In this document: positions 24,119 to 33,149 of the stretch, piece after piece
Layout: each line of letters starts with the position of its first letter
How positions within the stretch are numbered: the first letter of the stretch is position 1
Assembly (NCBI GenBank): GCA_038136035.1
Contig: JAYPYV010000008.1
Coordinates: 22,078 to 86,077, forward strand
From: UBA9926 sp023261215
Lineage (GTDB): Bacteria; Pseudomonadota; Gammaproteobacteria; Pseudomonadales; Azotimanducaceae
Direction: 5' to 3'
Length of the DNA: 64,000 bases
The notes under the pieces: model-generated
What the model was told of the DNA's origin: nothing
The model's database searches: none
What the model saw: the letters and a program-made list of their open reading frames with translations, nothing else
Program-made: the position numbers and the translations under genes

Positions 24119-25584
24119 GCGCCTTGCAAGCTCAGCGAAAGCGCACCGTGTGCTCCTCCACCTTCTGGGGGCTCATCGCTTTACTTTTCAGCGTTCAGTC
24201 GCCTGTGGCGTTTGCCAGCACTGGCGCTGGTGTGTCGCAGAATGTGACGTGGCTCTTCGCGGCTGTTTTGATTTTGATGGTCTTATGCCTTGCCTTTGAG
24301 GAAACGCTTCACGCTAAAAAGTCGCTCATTACGGGGCTTTTCGCCGTTCTCTCACTGCTCCTCGCAACCTACTTTGATCTGTTGCCCTTTGGTCCAGTGG
24401 TGAACGCCTTTGGCGAATCGATCGCACTACCGGTTTATATTCCAGCCGTCGATTGGGAGGTCATCGCCATCATTGTTGGGGCGAGCCTCTTTGTCGATGT
24501 CACCTCCCGATCCGGCCTGTTTTCATTTATCGCTGTCCGTCTGACCAAACTATCCAAAGGCGATCCCCGTAAGTTGCTCTGGCTCTATGGGTTGCTGACG
24601 GTCTTGTTCTCTGCCCTGCTCAATAACGTGACCGCAATGATCATCATTGGCTCGCTCACTGCTGTGAGCCTTGAACGACTGGGCAGAACATCCTTGCTTT
24701 TGGGCTTTTTAATCACCGAGGGGTTACTGACCAATATCGGTGGCCTCCTGACGCTCATCAGTTCGGTGCCCAACATCATCATAGGGAACCTCGCCGGTAT
24801 TACGTTTGTCGAATTCTTCCTGATCGCGGCACCTTATGTGGTCGTTGCCACCGCATCGACGCTGGTGCTCGCCGCTCACGTTTTCGAGGTTCAAGGATTA
24901 AAGGACCCTAAAGACATCGAGGACGCGTATCGCCAAGTGGAAAAGTTTGACGAGCGTGAAGGCATACCCAGCCCCCTATTTTTCAACTACTCGATTCTCT
25001 TATTCGTTCTTCTGATTGGCGCGTTCTCTCTTCAATCTGTTCTGCCCCTGATCGATCGACTAGGCATGGGCTACGTTGCCCTGCTCTTCGCGATGATCGC
25101 TTTGATTCGATTTAGGCACGATGTCGATGCGTTCTATCGCGGCATCGATTGGGATCTGATCATCTTTTTCATGACGCTTTTTATGGTCATTAACGTCATG
25201 GAGCATGCGCAAGTGCTGCACATGATCGGCGGTTGGATCGCCTGGCTCCTCGCATTGGGCGATCAAACGGGGGGCACCGCGCTACTCTGGGCGAGCGCCA
25301 CAGCAAGCTCAGTGACCGACAATATCCCGCTCGCTGCGATGCTAGGAAAGATTCTAGCCGGGATGGGGCTCTCGTCCGATGCAACCGTTTGGTGGAGCGT
25401 CATCTTCGGCGCAAACCTAGGCGGCAACATCACGCCCATAGGCTCTGCCTCAACGGTGGTTGCGGTAACCTTGATCCACAAATACCGCATTCAACTCTCA
25501 TTCATTGGGTTCGTGACCAAAGCATTCGCGTTTGCCTTCTTGCAACTCGTGCTCGCCTCGATCTATTTGCTTCTCATTCACTGA
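24115..25584 (+). CDS. ArsB/NhaD-type ion transporter superfamily permease (SLC13-like)
   Basis: A 489-residue membrane protein with about 12 hydrophobic segments after a signal-like first helix (LIALLFSVQSPVAFA). The paired motifs of the ion transporter superfamily appear twice: SALLNNVTAMIIIG with TNIGGLLTLISSVPNIIIG, and SSVTDNIPLAAMLG with GANLGGNITPIGSASTVVAV. This arrangement fits NhaD Na+/H+ antiporters and ArsB-like permeases; the ion is not decided by sequence. The start ATG at 24115 overlaps the UspA-like stop codon, so a longer upstream frame is excluded. A Usp partner suggests nucleotide- or stress-controlled transport. Confidence 0.88.
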   Translation: MSALQAQRKRTVCSSTFWGLIALLFSVQSPVAFASTGAGVSQNVTWLFAAVLILMVLCLAFEETLHAKKSLITGLFAVLSLLLATYFDLLPFGPVVNAFGESIALPVYIPAVDWEVIAIIVGASLFVDVTSRSGLFSFIAVRLTKLSKGDPRKLLWLYGLLTVLFSALLNNVTAMIIIGSLTAVSLERLGRTSLLLGFLITEGLLTNIGGLLTLISSVPNIIIGNLAGITFVEFFLIAAPYVVVATASTLVLAAHVFEVQGLKDPKDIEDAYRQVEKFDEREGIPSPLFFNYSILLFVLLIGAFSLQSVLPLIDRLGMGYVALLFAMIALIRFRHDVDAFYRGIDWDLIIFFMTLFMVINVMEHAQVLHMIGGWIAWLLALGDQTGGTALLWASATASSVTDNIPLAAMLGKILAGMGLSSDATVWWSVIFGANLGGNITPIGSASTVVAVTLIHKYRIQLSFIGFVTKAFAFAFLQLVLASIYLLLIH

Positions 25585-25889
25585 GTTGCCGAGCGACTCT
25601 CCGTTTCGTGTCACCACCGCTTGGTGCTGCACACCTATAAGCCTCTCTTTTTAGCAATCGAACGCCTGAACGGTGGACTCGCTTCCCGTACAACGGTTGC
25701 TCGAGCGAAATTCCATGGGTCTGCCTCTCGATGAGGCGCTGAACCCCCAGTGGCGTTCGAAGTCGCCCCACACCTCAAAGAAAGAGCAATCGAGCGCGCG
25801 GCGCCTCATGCTCAAAAAGGATTCGCTTGCTCACCCACTCGATTCGCCTTACTTTTTGTGTCTCTAGGCGAACAAGAGGGACGTCGGAC
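25585..25889. other. Intergenic region before the GltB-like gene
   Basis: 305 bases between two genes on the same strand. No gene, RNA or clear terminator was seen. The only distinct signal is AAGAGGG at about 25874-25880, the ribosome site of the next gene. Confidence 0.45.
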
Positions 25890-27515
25890 ATGATGGATTG
25901 GATTTTCGGTCGGTATTCAGTCATCACCTATGCTTTCTTCGTGGTGCTGGCTTGCGTCTTCGCATTCGAGACAGGCACCCGAACACCTTTTGTCATCACA
26001 ACGGGTGGGGTGTTCTTCTTCCTTTTCCTTTTTGGCATTTACGAGTACTTGCAAAAAGGCTCGGGTGTTCGGGCGAACTTCCCGATACTGGCGCAAGCTC
26101 GATTTTTCTTTGAAAGTGTTCGCCCGGAATTACGACAGTATTTTTGGGAGGATGACGATGATGAGGTTCCCTACTCGAGGAATCAGAGAGACATGGTTTA
26201 CCAGCGAGCACGTTCGATACTCGCGGCAAGACCGCTCGGCACGATCAAGAATCTCTACGAGGAAGATTACGACTGGCTGAACCATTCACTCAGACCTATT
26301 GAAATCCATCAGAAAGACTTCAGAACACAGGTGGGCGAAGGTGATGAGGCTTACGACATGTCGCTTCTGAATATCTCCGGCACCTCGTTTGGCGCACTGT
26401 CCCCTACCGCCATTCAAGCATTGAATACCGGCGCGCGGCTGGGTGAATTCGCTCACAACACAGGCGAGGGCTCGCTTTCAAGGTACCACGAGGCAGGCGG
26501 GGGTGACCTGATCTGGCAAATCTCGACGGGGTATTTTGGGTGTCGTGACGATCAAGGCCGGTTTGATCCTGGGCTTTTTGAAGCGAAGGCACGACTGCCT
26601 CAGGTCAAGATGATTGAAATTAAGCTTTCTCAGGGCGCCAAACCAGGGCATGGGGGTATGCTCCTTGCTGGGAAAGTGACCAAAGAGATCGCAGAAACAC
26701 GGCGCATCCCCATGGGGGTTGATTGCATCAGTCCAGCCTCGCACAGCACCTTCAGCACGCCCACCGAACTGCTCGATTTCGTGGATCAGTTGCGAGCGGA
26801 AAGCGGCGGCAAACCTGTGGGAATTAAATTGTGTATTGGCCATCCTTGGGAATTCATTGCGATCGTCAAAACCATGGTGACGGAACGACGCTTTGTCGAT
26901 TTCATTACCGTGGATGGCGCTGAAGGTGGGACGGGCGCAGCGCCGGCAGAATTCACCGACCACTTGGGTTGCCCGCTTGCCGATGCCCTTGTGTTTGTGG
27001 ACAACTGCTTAATCGGCGCGGGTATCAGAGATCGAGTCAAAATCGGCGCCAGCGGCAAGATCGTCAGCGCGTACGACATCGTCCGTCACTGTGCGCTCGG
27101 TGCGGATTGGATCAATATGGCCAGACCCTTTATGTTTGCGTTGGGGTGCATCCAAGCAAGAGATTGCGCCTCCGGACGATGCCCCACGGGCATTGCAACC
27201 ATGGACCCAACTCGATACCGAGTGGTTGATGTCGACCTAAAAGCGCAGCGCGTGTCCAACTTTCACAACAACACCCTGCGCATCGTCGGTGAGCTCATCG
27301 GGGCGGCAGGCATTTCTCACCCCACACACTTGACGCGACGACACATCGTCCGGCGATTGTCCTCCAGTGAAATCAGACTCGCTGATCAAATCTTCCCCCA
27401 TGTCGAGCCTGGCGCCTTGTTGAGAGGAGAGGCTATTGAAGACCCGCGTCTCGACGTCTACTGGAACAAAGTCGACGGCCGTAGCTTCAACTATCACGGT
27501 CAACCGGCTGGGTAG
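25890..27515 (+). CDS. Membrane-anchored FMN-binding glutamate synthase-like protein
   Basis: A 541-residue protein with two N-terminal transmembrane helices (about 11-27 and 33-53) and a GltB-type FMN barrel. Barrel blocks are SFGALSPTAIQALNTGARLG, NTGEGSLSRYH, EIKLSQGAKPGHGGMLL, VDGAEGGTGAAP and KIGASGKIVSAYDIVRH. Three Cys in GCIQARDCASGRCPTG (about residues 420-431) match the 3Fe-4S site of glutamate synthase. It lacks the glutaminase domain and the GltD partner, so it is not a normal glutamate synthase. This standalone class is widespread and its function is uncertain. The ATG at 25890 has a ribosome site (AAGAGGG), while an upstream in-frame extension is not credible. Confidence 0.9.
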   Translation: MMDWIFGRYSVITYAFFVVLACVFAFETGTRTPFVITTGGVFFFLFLFGIYEYLQKGSGVRANFPILAQARFFFESVRPELRQYFWEDDDDEVPYSRNQRDMVYQRARSILAARPLGTIKNLYEEDYDWLNHSLRPIEIHQKDFRTQVGEGDEAYDMSLLNISGTSFGALSPTAIQALNTGARLGEFAHNTGEGSLSRYHEAGGGDLIWQISTGYFGCRDDQGRFDPGLFEAKARLPQVKMIEIKLSQGAKPGHGGMLLAGKVTKEIAETRRIPMGVDCISPASHSTFSTPTELLDFVDQLRAESGGKPVGIKLCIGHPWEFIAIVKTMVTERRFVDFITVDGAEGGTGAAPAEFTDHLGCPLADALVFVDNCLIGAGIRDRVKIGASGKIVSAYDIVRHCALGADWINMARPFMFALGCIQARDCASGRCPTGIATMDPTRYRVVDVDLKAQRVSNFHNNTLRIVGELIGAAGISHPTHLTRRHIVRRLSSSEIRLADQIFPHVEPGALLRGEAIEDPRLDVYWNKVDGRSFNYHGQPAG

Positions 27516-27587
27516 ACCCCTTCGACTGGCTCTAACCCTTCAAAATGATGGCCGCGAGTGCTGACGCAATCGCAGCCGAGCCGAAGG

Positions 27588-28466
27588 CTATGCGTTAACC
27601 GGCGCAAGCGCCTCAAGCGCCTCCCAGTGGAGTTCACCAAATTGGCCACTGGGATTCACTGGCTGGATGCAGACATGATTCGCACCGGCATCAAGATGCG
27701 CTTGAATGCGTGCTTGAATGCTCTCAACCGAACCCCAAGCGAAGGTGGTGTCGATGAACTTATCTGATAACTGGTCAATATCGTCCTCGGTCAGCCCCAT
27801 CCGCAACCAGTTGTTTCGATAATTCGGAAGCTTCTGATATATCCCCGCAACGGGTTTCGCCAGCGCTCTCGCCTTCTCAGGATCTGTTTCCAAGATGACT
27901 TTCTGCTCGGGGCACAGCCAGGCATCCGGTCCCATCACGCTTCGCGCCATCGCCGTATGATCTGGAGAGGAGAAATAAGGGTGAGCCCCAGCGGTTTGCT
28001 CTGCAGCGAGCGCCAACATTTTCGGCCCCAGCGCCGCAATCACGGTCTTTGGTTGATCGGCAGGCATCACCCCGGTGTAAGGCGACGAAGCCATCTTCTC
28101 TAAGTATGACCGCATGGTTGCGACAGGCGGACCGTAATTTAGACCACGAACACCCTCGACCAGCGGCTTGTGAGAAACGCCCATCCCTAAAAGGAATCGA
28201 CCACCCGATTGCTCGCAAAGCGAATTTTGCGCTGCCAACGTCACGCCGGGCTCTCGGTGATAGATGTTGATGATCCCGGTAGCGATATTCAGCGACTGGG
28301 TCTGCGACAAGAGCCAAGCAGCGGTGACCACGGGTGACTTGCCCACCGTCTCTGGAATCCAGAGCGTGCCATAACCCAACGCCTCGATCCGTTGTGCCGC
28401 CTGCGCCGCGGCTTCAGAGGTTAACCCGTCGAAAAAATACCAAACTCCCAGCTTTCCAAGATTCAT
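27588..28466 (-). CDS. LLM class F420-type oxidoreductase (TIGR03620-like)
   Basis: A 292-residue luciferase-like barrel. LGVWYFFDGLTSEAAAQAAQ at the start, LGYGTLWIPETVGKSP, IATGIINIYHREPGVTLAAQ and GGRFLLGMGVSHKPLVEGVRG are characteristic of TIGR03620. The minus-strand ribosome site AGAAGGG precedes the ATG. Members are assumed to bind F420, but many occur in genomes without the cofactor and may use FMN. It converges on the GltB-like gene with about 70 bases between. Confidence 0.9.
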   Translation of the reverse strand: MNLGKLGVWYFFDGLTSEAAAQAAQRIEALGYGTLWIPETVGKSPVVTAAWLLSQTQSLNIATGIINIYHREPGVTLAAQNSLCEQSGGRFLLGMGVSHKPLVEGVRGLNYGPPVATMRSYLEKMASSPYTGVMPADQPKTVIAALGPKMLALAAEQTAGAHPYFSSPDHTAMARSVMGPDAWLCPEQKVILETDPEKARALAKPVAGIYQKLPNYRNNWLRMGLTEDDIDQLSDKFIDTTFAWGSVESIQARIQAHLDAGANHVCIQPVNPSGQFGELHWEALEALAPVNA

Positions 28467-28566
28467 GTTCTACCCTTCTATTAAAGTCTACGTGTAAGGT
28501 CGTTAAGATCGAGCGCGCAGTTTAGCGACTTATGCCAAAAATTTCCGATGTTGTTCGGGGCACTCA

Positions 28567-29346
28567 TTAAACGACCATGAGAGATTCTATATCTCGCGGA
28601 TTCACCAGCTGATGCCCTGCGGCAGCGAAACGTTCGAGATCCATTAAGGTGGGATACCCATAATAGCGAGCCTCACCCCTCGGTAATTGCGCTGGCAGAC
28701 GCTGCCCAGCCTCAAGCGCCTTAATCGCCTCGACCAGCGCGCTCACACCCGCCGGATATAAGGACAGGGTGTTCGCCAAGTAGGACGCCTCGCGTCGTAA
28801 CGGTTGACGCGTCTGGGTCACCATGGTGCCGGCATCAATACCCGAATCTTCGACCCAATGGACGGTCATACCGAGAAGCGCGTCTCCATTTAACATCGCC
28901 CAGAACGTCGCCATCACGCCGCGGAGCTGGGGCAATCGTCCTGAATGAAGATTGAGCACCCCTCGTCGTGCTCGGCGAATTGCGGGCAGTTTCAGTATTT
29001 CCCCAAATCGGATGGACACCATCAGGTCAGGATCGAATGAGGCGATCAAGGCGAGCCCCTCGGCGCGATTAATCCCGGGGCTCAGGGACACTGGGCAACC
29101 CAGTCGCCTGCCGAGCGCATCGAGCAAGGCATCGTTCTGACTCTGCTCACTCACCTTCAAGTACCTGCAGAGACCGACCCGATCGATCGCCGCAAGCGGC
29201 GACAGCAGCGCCTGACTTTCGCTTGGGACCTGCCCCACTCGCGTGGTCAAAACCAGCGCCATGTCGGCATCTGGCAAGGCGACGCGTAACGCCGAAAGTG
29301 CCCAAGCGCTGGGCAGATCAAGATTACTCAAAACCAACAGTCGCAC
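28567..29346 (-). CDS. Formyltransferase-fold protein (methionyl-tRNA formyltransferase-like)
   Basis: A 259-residue protein with the 10-formyltetrahydrofolate hydrolase/transferase fold. The catalytic Asn-His-Asp set is seen as Asn132 and His134 in GVLNLHSGRLPQLRG and Asp171 in HWVEDSGIDAG. It lacks the C-terminal tRNA-binding domain of Fmt (about 315 residues), so it is not the housekeeping Fmt. Related free-standing enzymes formylate sugar amines or other small amines. The start is a GTG. It stands alone, with no sugar-nucleotide genes nearby to suggest a substrate. Confidence 0.87.
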   Translation of the reverse strand: MRLLVLSNLDLPSAWALSALRVALPDADMALVLTTRVGQVPSESQALLSPLAAIDRVGLCRYLKVSEQSQNDALLDALGRRLGCPVSLSPGINRAEGLALIASFDPDLMVSIRFGEILKLPAIRRARRGVLNLHSGRLPQLRGVMATFWAMLNGDALLGMTVHWVEDSGIDAGTMVTQTRQPLRREASYLANTLSLYPAGVSALVEAIKALEAGQRLPAQLPRGEARYYGYPTLMDLERFAAAGHQLVNPRDIESLMVV

Positions 29347-29556
29347 GAAATTGACCCTCTCGACTCTACGATGAAGATATCACGTGGATTGGTTAGTCCA
29401 CGCCAAACACTGGGCTGATTCGATTTCAAAGCCGAAGCTTTCAAACCCAGGCTTGACCAAGACTTGGGACCCGTGCACATTGGCTTCAGCGCCGGATTTT
29501 GAATCTGATACCTCGTAGCCGGCGCCCTAACTGATCACCTTCCAAGGAGTCGCATC

Positions 29557-30741
29557 ATGCCACACGACCGACGTCAGGTACTCGAGCAAGTCGCCAATGG
29601 CTATATCAACCGAAAAGAATTTGCCGGGATCGAATGGTTGGTCCAAGCAGGTGGAAAAACGCTCTCAGAGGGTCGAGCCGGGGTTGCCGATCCTGAGGAT
29701 GGAACACCACTGCCCGACGTGCCAATTTATCGCATCTACTCCATGACGAAGCCCATTGTCTCGGTGATGGCGCTCATCCTGATAGAGCAGGGGCGCCTTC
29801 GGCTATTTGATTTTCTACCCCAATTTAATCCCGCATTCGCGAGGATGCGGGTTCTGCACCCCTCGGGTCGAATTGAGCCCGCTGAACGTCCGATCACGGT
29901 GGAAGATCTTCTGACGCATCGAGCGGGTTTTACCTACGAATTCATTACCGGCTGCCACGTTGCCCCGATGTATAGCCAAGCAGAGATCGCTGGCGACGGT
30001 CATCGTAGCCTTGAAGACATGATGGAACTTCTTGCGCAGCAACCGCTGGCATTTCAGCCTGGGTCTGCCTTCCGTTACAGCGTTGCAACCGATGTTCTCG
30101 CTCATGTGATCGAACGCGCTACCGGAGAAAAACTTGGTGATCTCTTAAAGACCCATATCTTCGATCCGCTTGGGATGACTGAAACAGGCTTCACCGTGCC
30201 AGCCTCAGAACGCCATCGGGTCCTGCCCATCTTTGGCATTGAAGACATTCGTGATCTATCACCGCTCAACCCGCCAATGAAACAAGAACTGCACAGGATC
30301 AATGTTGATGCCATGTACCCCATGGATGATCCCACCCTGAGCCGCGGGGGTCATGGTCTTTTCTCAACCATTGCTGACTATGCCAAGTTCGCCACGATGC
30401 TGATCAATGGAAAATCACCCAACGGCGACCGCATCCTCTCGCGCTCAATGCACAGCATGATGCTGAAAAACCGGATCCCGCCCACGCAGTTACCCTTGAC
30501 CATTGGCGTCAGCACGCTGCCAGGCTATGGCTGGGGTCTCGGCTTCAGGCTCATGCTCGACACGGGACAAGCACTGTCGCTCTCGAACGTTGGAGAATTT
30601 GGTTGGGCAGGCGCGGCGACCACTTACTTCTGGGTTGATCCCGCCGAAGAGATGATTGGGTTATTCATGACACAGTACTTGGGCTCGATTCTGCCGTTGG
30701 CTGAGAACTTGCGCACGGCGGCCTATCAGATGCTAGATTAA
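29557..30741 (+). CDS. Class C beta-lactamase-fold serine hydrolase (esterase EstB-like)
   Basis: A 394-residue enzyme with the active-site Ser-x-x-Lys motif as Ser62-Met-Thr-Lys65 (YSMTKPIVSVMALILIEQGR). The second motif Tyr-x-Asn appears as Tyr174-Ser-Val in FRYSVATDVLAHVIERATG. LSRGGHGLFSTIADYAKFA follows in the usual place. There is no signal peptide, which with YSV fits carboxylesterases such as EstB more than secreted beta-lactamases. AAGGAG lies 9 bases before the ATG. It probably hydrolyses esters or lactones; antibiotic resistance should not be assumed. Confidence 0.9.
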   Translation: MPHDRRQVLEQVANGYINRKEFAGIEWLVQAGGKTLSEGRAGVADPEDGTPLPDVPIYRIYSMTKPIVSVMALILIEQGRLRLFDFLPQFNPAFARMRVLHPSGRIEPAERPITVEDLLTHRAGFTYEFITGCHVAPMYSQAEIAGDGHRSLEDMMELLAQQPLAFQPGSAFRYSVATDVLAHVIERATGEKLGDLLKTHIFDPLGMTETGFTVPASERHRVLPIFGIEDIRDLSPLNPPMKQELHRINVDAMYPMDDPTLSRGGHGLFSTIADYAKFATMLINGKSPNGDRILSRSMHSMMLKNRIPPTQLPLTIGVSTLPGYGWGLGFRLMLDTGQALSLSNVGEFGWAGAATTYFWVDPAEEMIGLFMTQYLGSILPLAENLRTAAYQMLD

Positions 30742-30969
30742 GCCCTAGATGATTGGCGCTCGGGATACCGTGCCTAGGTTCATGCATCATAGTGCGAGCT
30801 GCGGGCCCTTACCCTTTCTACGATGGGGGAAGGCGCACGCCGCTTGCGTGGTTGGGCCATCACGTCGCCTTGACGCAGGGTCGGCGAACAGCGGTTGAGG
30901 ACTTTCGGAACGCGCTCGTCGATGATCAAGCTTTTTAATTAGGTGTATCGGTAACAGAGGGGATTGTTC

Positions 30970-32004
30970 ATGCAGCCAGAAGGTTATGACGTGGGGGCGG
31001 TCGAGTCTTGGGTGAGCGCACATGTGCCTGATCTCAAGCCGCCTTTCACTTGGACGCGCCTTGAAGGCGGTCACTCTAATCTCACCTATCAAATCGTGGA
31101 TCAAGCGGGACGCCAGGCGGTCATCCGGCGCCCGCCTCAAGGCGAGCTCCTACCCAAAGCACACGACATGGGGAGGGAATGGGCACTGATCTCCGCGCTC
31201 GCACCCACCCCCGTGCCAGTACCCCAGCCTTTCGGGTTCTGTGAGGATCCGGATGTCACTGGTGCCTGGTTTTATATCATGGGCTTAATCGACGGAAAGC
31301 CGCTCTACAATGCGGATGAGACACGCGCCTTGATTCCTGAGTCAGAGAGAGAGGGGTTGGCGCATTCCTTTATTGACGTATTAGCCGACCTACATCAAGT
31401 CGATCCGGATGCGGTCGGCCTGGGCGACTTGGGTAAGCGAGATTCGTATGTCGGTCGGCAGCTGAAGACCTGGTATCGCTCATGGACTTCATCGGTTGCC
31501 GGCGCCCAATTCGACGACGACCGTGCCCACTCACTGCAAGAATTCTTTCTTAACAACCTGCCCGAACAAGGGCCGATTCGCGTCGTCCACGGCGACTACG
31601 GTTTTCACAACTGTCTCATGGGACCGAATTCACGTGTCGCGGCAGTTGTGGACTGGGAGATTTCGACCTTGGGCGATCCTCTCGCTGACCTTGCTTATGC
31701 GCTCAACCCTTGGCCAGACCCTTCCGACAAGTTACCCCCGGCGCCCGAAGCGGCAACCAACGTGCCTGGATTCCCTACTCGTAAGGCACTCGCGGCGCGG
31801 TACGCCGAGCGAACGGGTCGCGATTTGTCACACCTTAACTACTATGTGGGTTTTAATCGGTGGAAAACGGCGTGTATTGTGCACGGGGTCTACGCCCGTT
31901 ACATGGAAGGTAAAAAAAGCACTGAAGGCGTCGACCTCGACACGCTACGGTTGCGAATCGATTTGTCTCTCGGCCTCGCTCAAGAGGCGGTGGATCAACT
32001 CTAA
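30970..32004 (+). CDS. APH-like phosphotransferase family protein (ACAD10/11 N-domain type)
   Basis: A 344-residue kinase-fold protein. VIRRPPQGELLPKAHDMGRE (51-70), VVHGDYGFHNCLM (205-217, catalytic Asp209 and Asn214) and AAVVDWEISTLGDPLADLAY (224-243, metal-binding Asp228) are the signature of proteins homologous to the kinase domain of human ACAD10/ACAD11. In that family, 4-hydroxyacyl-CoAs are phosphorylated before dehydrogenase-driven elimination. A role in hydroxy-acid catabolism is therefore plausible, but no dehydrogenase is adjacent. The ATG at 30970 with AGAGGGG upstream is preferred over a TTG two codons earlier. Its stop overlaps the convergent esterase stop. Confidence 0.9.
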   Translation: MQPEGYDVGAVESWVSAHVPDLKPPFTWTRLEGGHSNLTYQIVDQAGRQAVIRRPPQGELLPKAHDMGREWALISALAPTPVPVPQPFGFCEDPDVTGAWFYIMGLIDGKPLYNADETRALIPESEREGLAHSFIDVLADLHQVDPDAVGLGDLGKRDSYVGRQLKTWYRSWTSSVAGAQFDDDRAHSLQEFFLNNLPEQGPIRVVHGDYGFHNCLMGPNSRVAAVVDWEISTLGDPLADLAYALNPWPDPSDKLPPAPEAATNVPGFPTRKALAARYAERTGRDLSHLNYYVGFNRWKTACIVHGVYARYMEGKKSTEGVDLDTLRLRIDLSLGLAQEAVDQL

Positions 32005-32930
32005 TCGCGGAAAATCCAGCGGAGCGTCTCGGCAAATCTTGCGCCCCCATGGCGCAAGGTGTGACCGCCAGTACCAAATTCAAAGTTAACGTCATAGCCA
32101 GCGTATTCAAGGGCTCTGGCCATCGCTTGGTTAGCTGATGGCCAGTGTCCAAAAGGACTGTGGACATCATGCTCGCCACTTTGGATATAGACTCGGATGG
32201 GTTTTCTCGGCGTGGTTTGTACCATGAACGGGTAATTGTGCCCGCCCAAAATATTCGTGTAAGAACCACAATGAGAAATGACTCGAGCGAATTGATCCGG
32301 CTGGAACCAGGCGGCTGAGAAGGCCGCGATACCTCCGCTACTGATGCCACAAACCACCCGATCCTCGGGTAACGAAGAGAGTTCCAAGTCCAGCGTTGCT
32401 GAAAGGAGCGGCAACATCTCCCTCACTAAAAAATCCCCATAGTCCCGCGACAACCGGTCATATTCCCAGCTTCTTTGCGCCTCACGCAAACCGTAAGACG
32501 CAATAGGTGATCTTGGCGGCATTTGATCGGTATCCCCTGGATTGACGAATATCGCAGCCACATTCGAAAGCTCACCGGACGCATGCAAGCTGTCAAGGAC
32601 TCGAGGCACGCGAACAGGACCGGCGTCGTCCACGTAAGCTCTACCGTCATTGCAAATCACGACTCGACCGGGTTTTGAAGCATCCCAGTCAAGAGGTCGG
32701 TAGCACCAAATATTTCGTCGAGTCTCGGGATAAACCGATGATTCAGACCAGTTCTCCAGCGCGACTAACGTGCCCTCTGGAGAAGCCATCAGCGCCTCAG
32801 GACAGGGTTCATAGCGGTCTTCTGGGTGGGTGAAGGTCGAACGGTCATCGCCGTTCCGGCGCCCGTTGACCTCCTCCGCCACCATGACGTCTAAGCCCAG
32901 GCTTTGATGCTCTTCAATTGTCAGCGGCAC
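32001..32930 (-). CDS. Esterase of the enterochelin esterase (Fes/esterase D) family
   Basis: A 309-residue alpha/beta hydrolase. The nucleophile elbow is GISSG (195-199, Ser197) in VVCGISSGGIAAFSAAWF. An acid is likely in YIQSGEHDVHSPFG and the His in FGTGGHTLRHGG near the end. The domain WCYRPLDWDASKPGRVVICN at 76-94 resembles the start of the catalytic domain in Fes-like enzymes. No signal peptide is seen, so it is probably cytosolic. The natural ester is unknown; siderophore genes are absent from the window. It ends head-on with the phosphotransferase gene, the two stop codons overlapping by a few bases. Confidence 0.88.
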   Translation of the reverse strand: MPLTIEEHQSLGLDVMVAEEVNGRRNGDDRSTFTHPEDRYEPCPEALMASPEGTLVALENWSESSVYPETRRNIWCYRPLDWDASKPGRVVICNDGRAYVDDAGPVRVPRVLDSLHASGELSNVAAIFVNPGDTDQMPPRSPIASYGLREAQRSWEYDRLSRDYGDFLVREMLPLLSATLDLELSSLPEDRVVCGISSGGIAAFSAAWFQPDQFARVISHCGSYTNILGGHNYPFMVQTTPRKPIRVYIQSGEHDVHSPFGHWPSANQAMARALEYAGYDVNFEFGTGGHTLRHGGARFAETLRWIFRD

Positions 32931-32977
32931 AGAACCCCCCTTCTTTTCCTCATTCGTTTAGTCGATGTCCAACGACA

Positions 32978-33149
32978 CGCCACTGACTCGCCACTGATTC
33001 GCCACTGATTCGCCACTGNNNNNNNNNNNNNNNNNNNNNNNNNNNNNNNNNNNNNNNNNNNNNNNNNNNNNNNNNNNNNNNNNNNNNNNNNNNNNNNNNN
33101 NNNNNNNNNNNNNNNNNNTCGCCACTGATTCGCCACTGATTCGCCACTG
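32978..33149. repeat. 11-bp tandem repeat (CGCCACTGATT), interrupted by the gap
   Basis: Perfect or near-perfect copies run head to tail on both sides of the N run. On the left: one variant unit (CGCCACTGACT, 32978-32988), two full units and a partial one. On the right: two full units and a partial unit ending at 33149. The true copy number is unknown because the assembly broke inside the array. The unit is not a multiple of three and contains no obvious palindrome. The array sits just upstream of the Fes-like esterase gene start (32930), so it could lie in its promoter or leader. Confidence 0.95.
33019..33118. other. Assembly gap of 100 N inside the repeat array
   Basis: Exactly 100 undetermined bases, flanked on both sides by the same 11-bp unit in the same phase. 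The gap was very likely caused by the repeat itself. Confidence 0.99.

Noticed and set aside
29557..30741. Beta-lactamase-fold gene considered as an antibiotic resistance gene
   Set aside because: It has SxxK and Y-S-V without a signal peptide, which fits cytosolic esterases of the EstB type better than class C beta-lactamases.
32978..33149. Repeat array considered as CRISPR
   Set aside because: Units are 11 bp and directly abut with no spacers; no cas genes are present.
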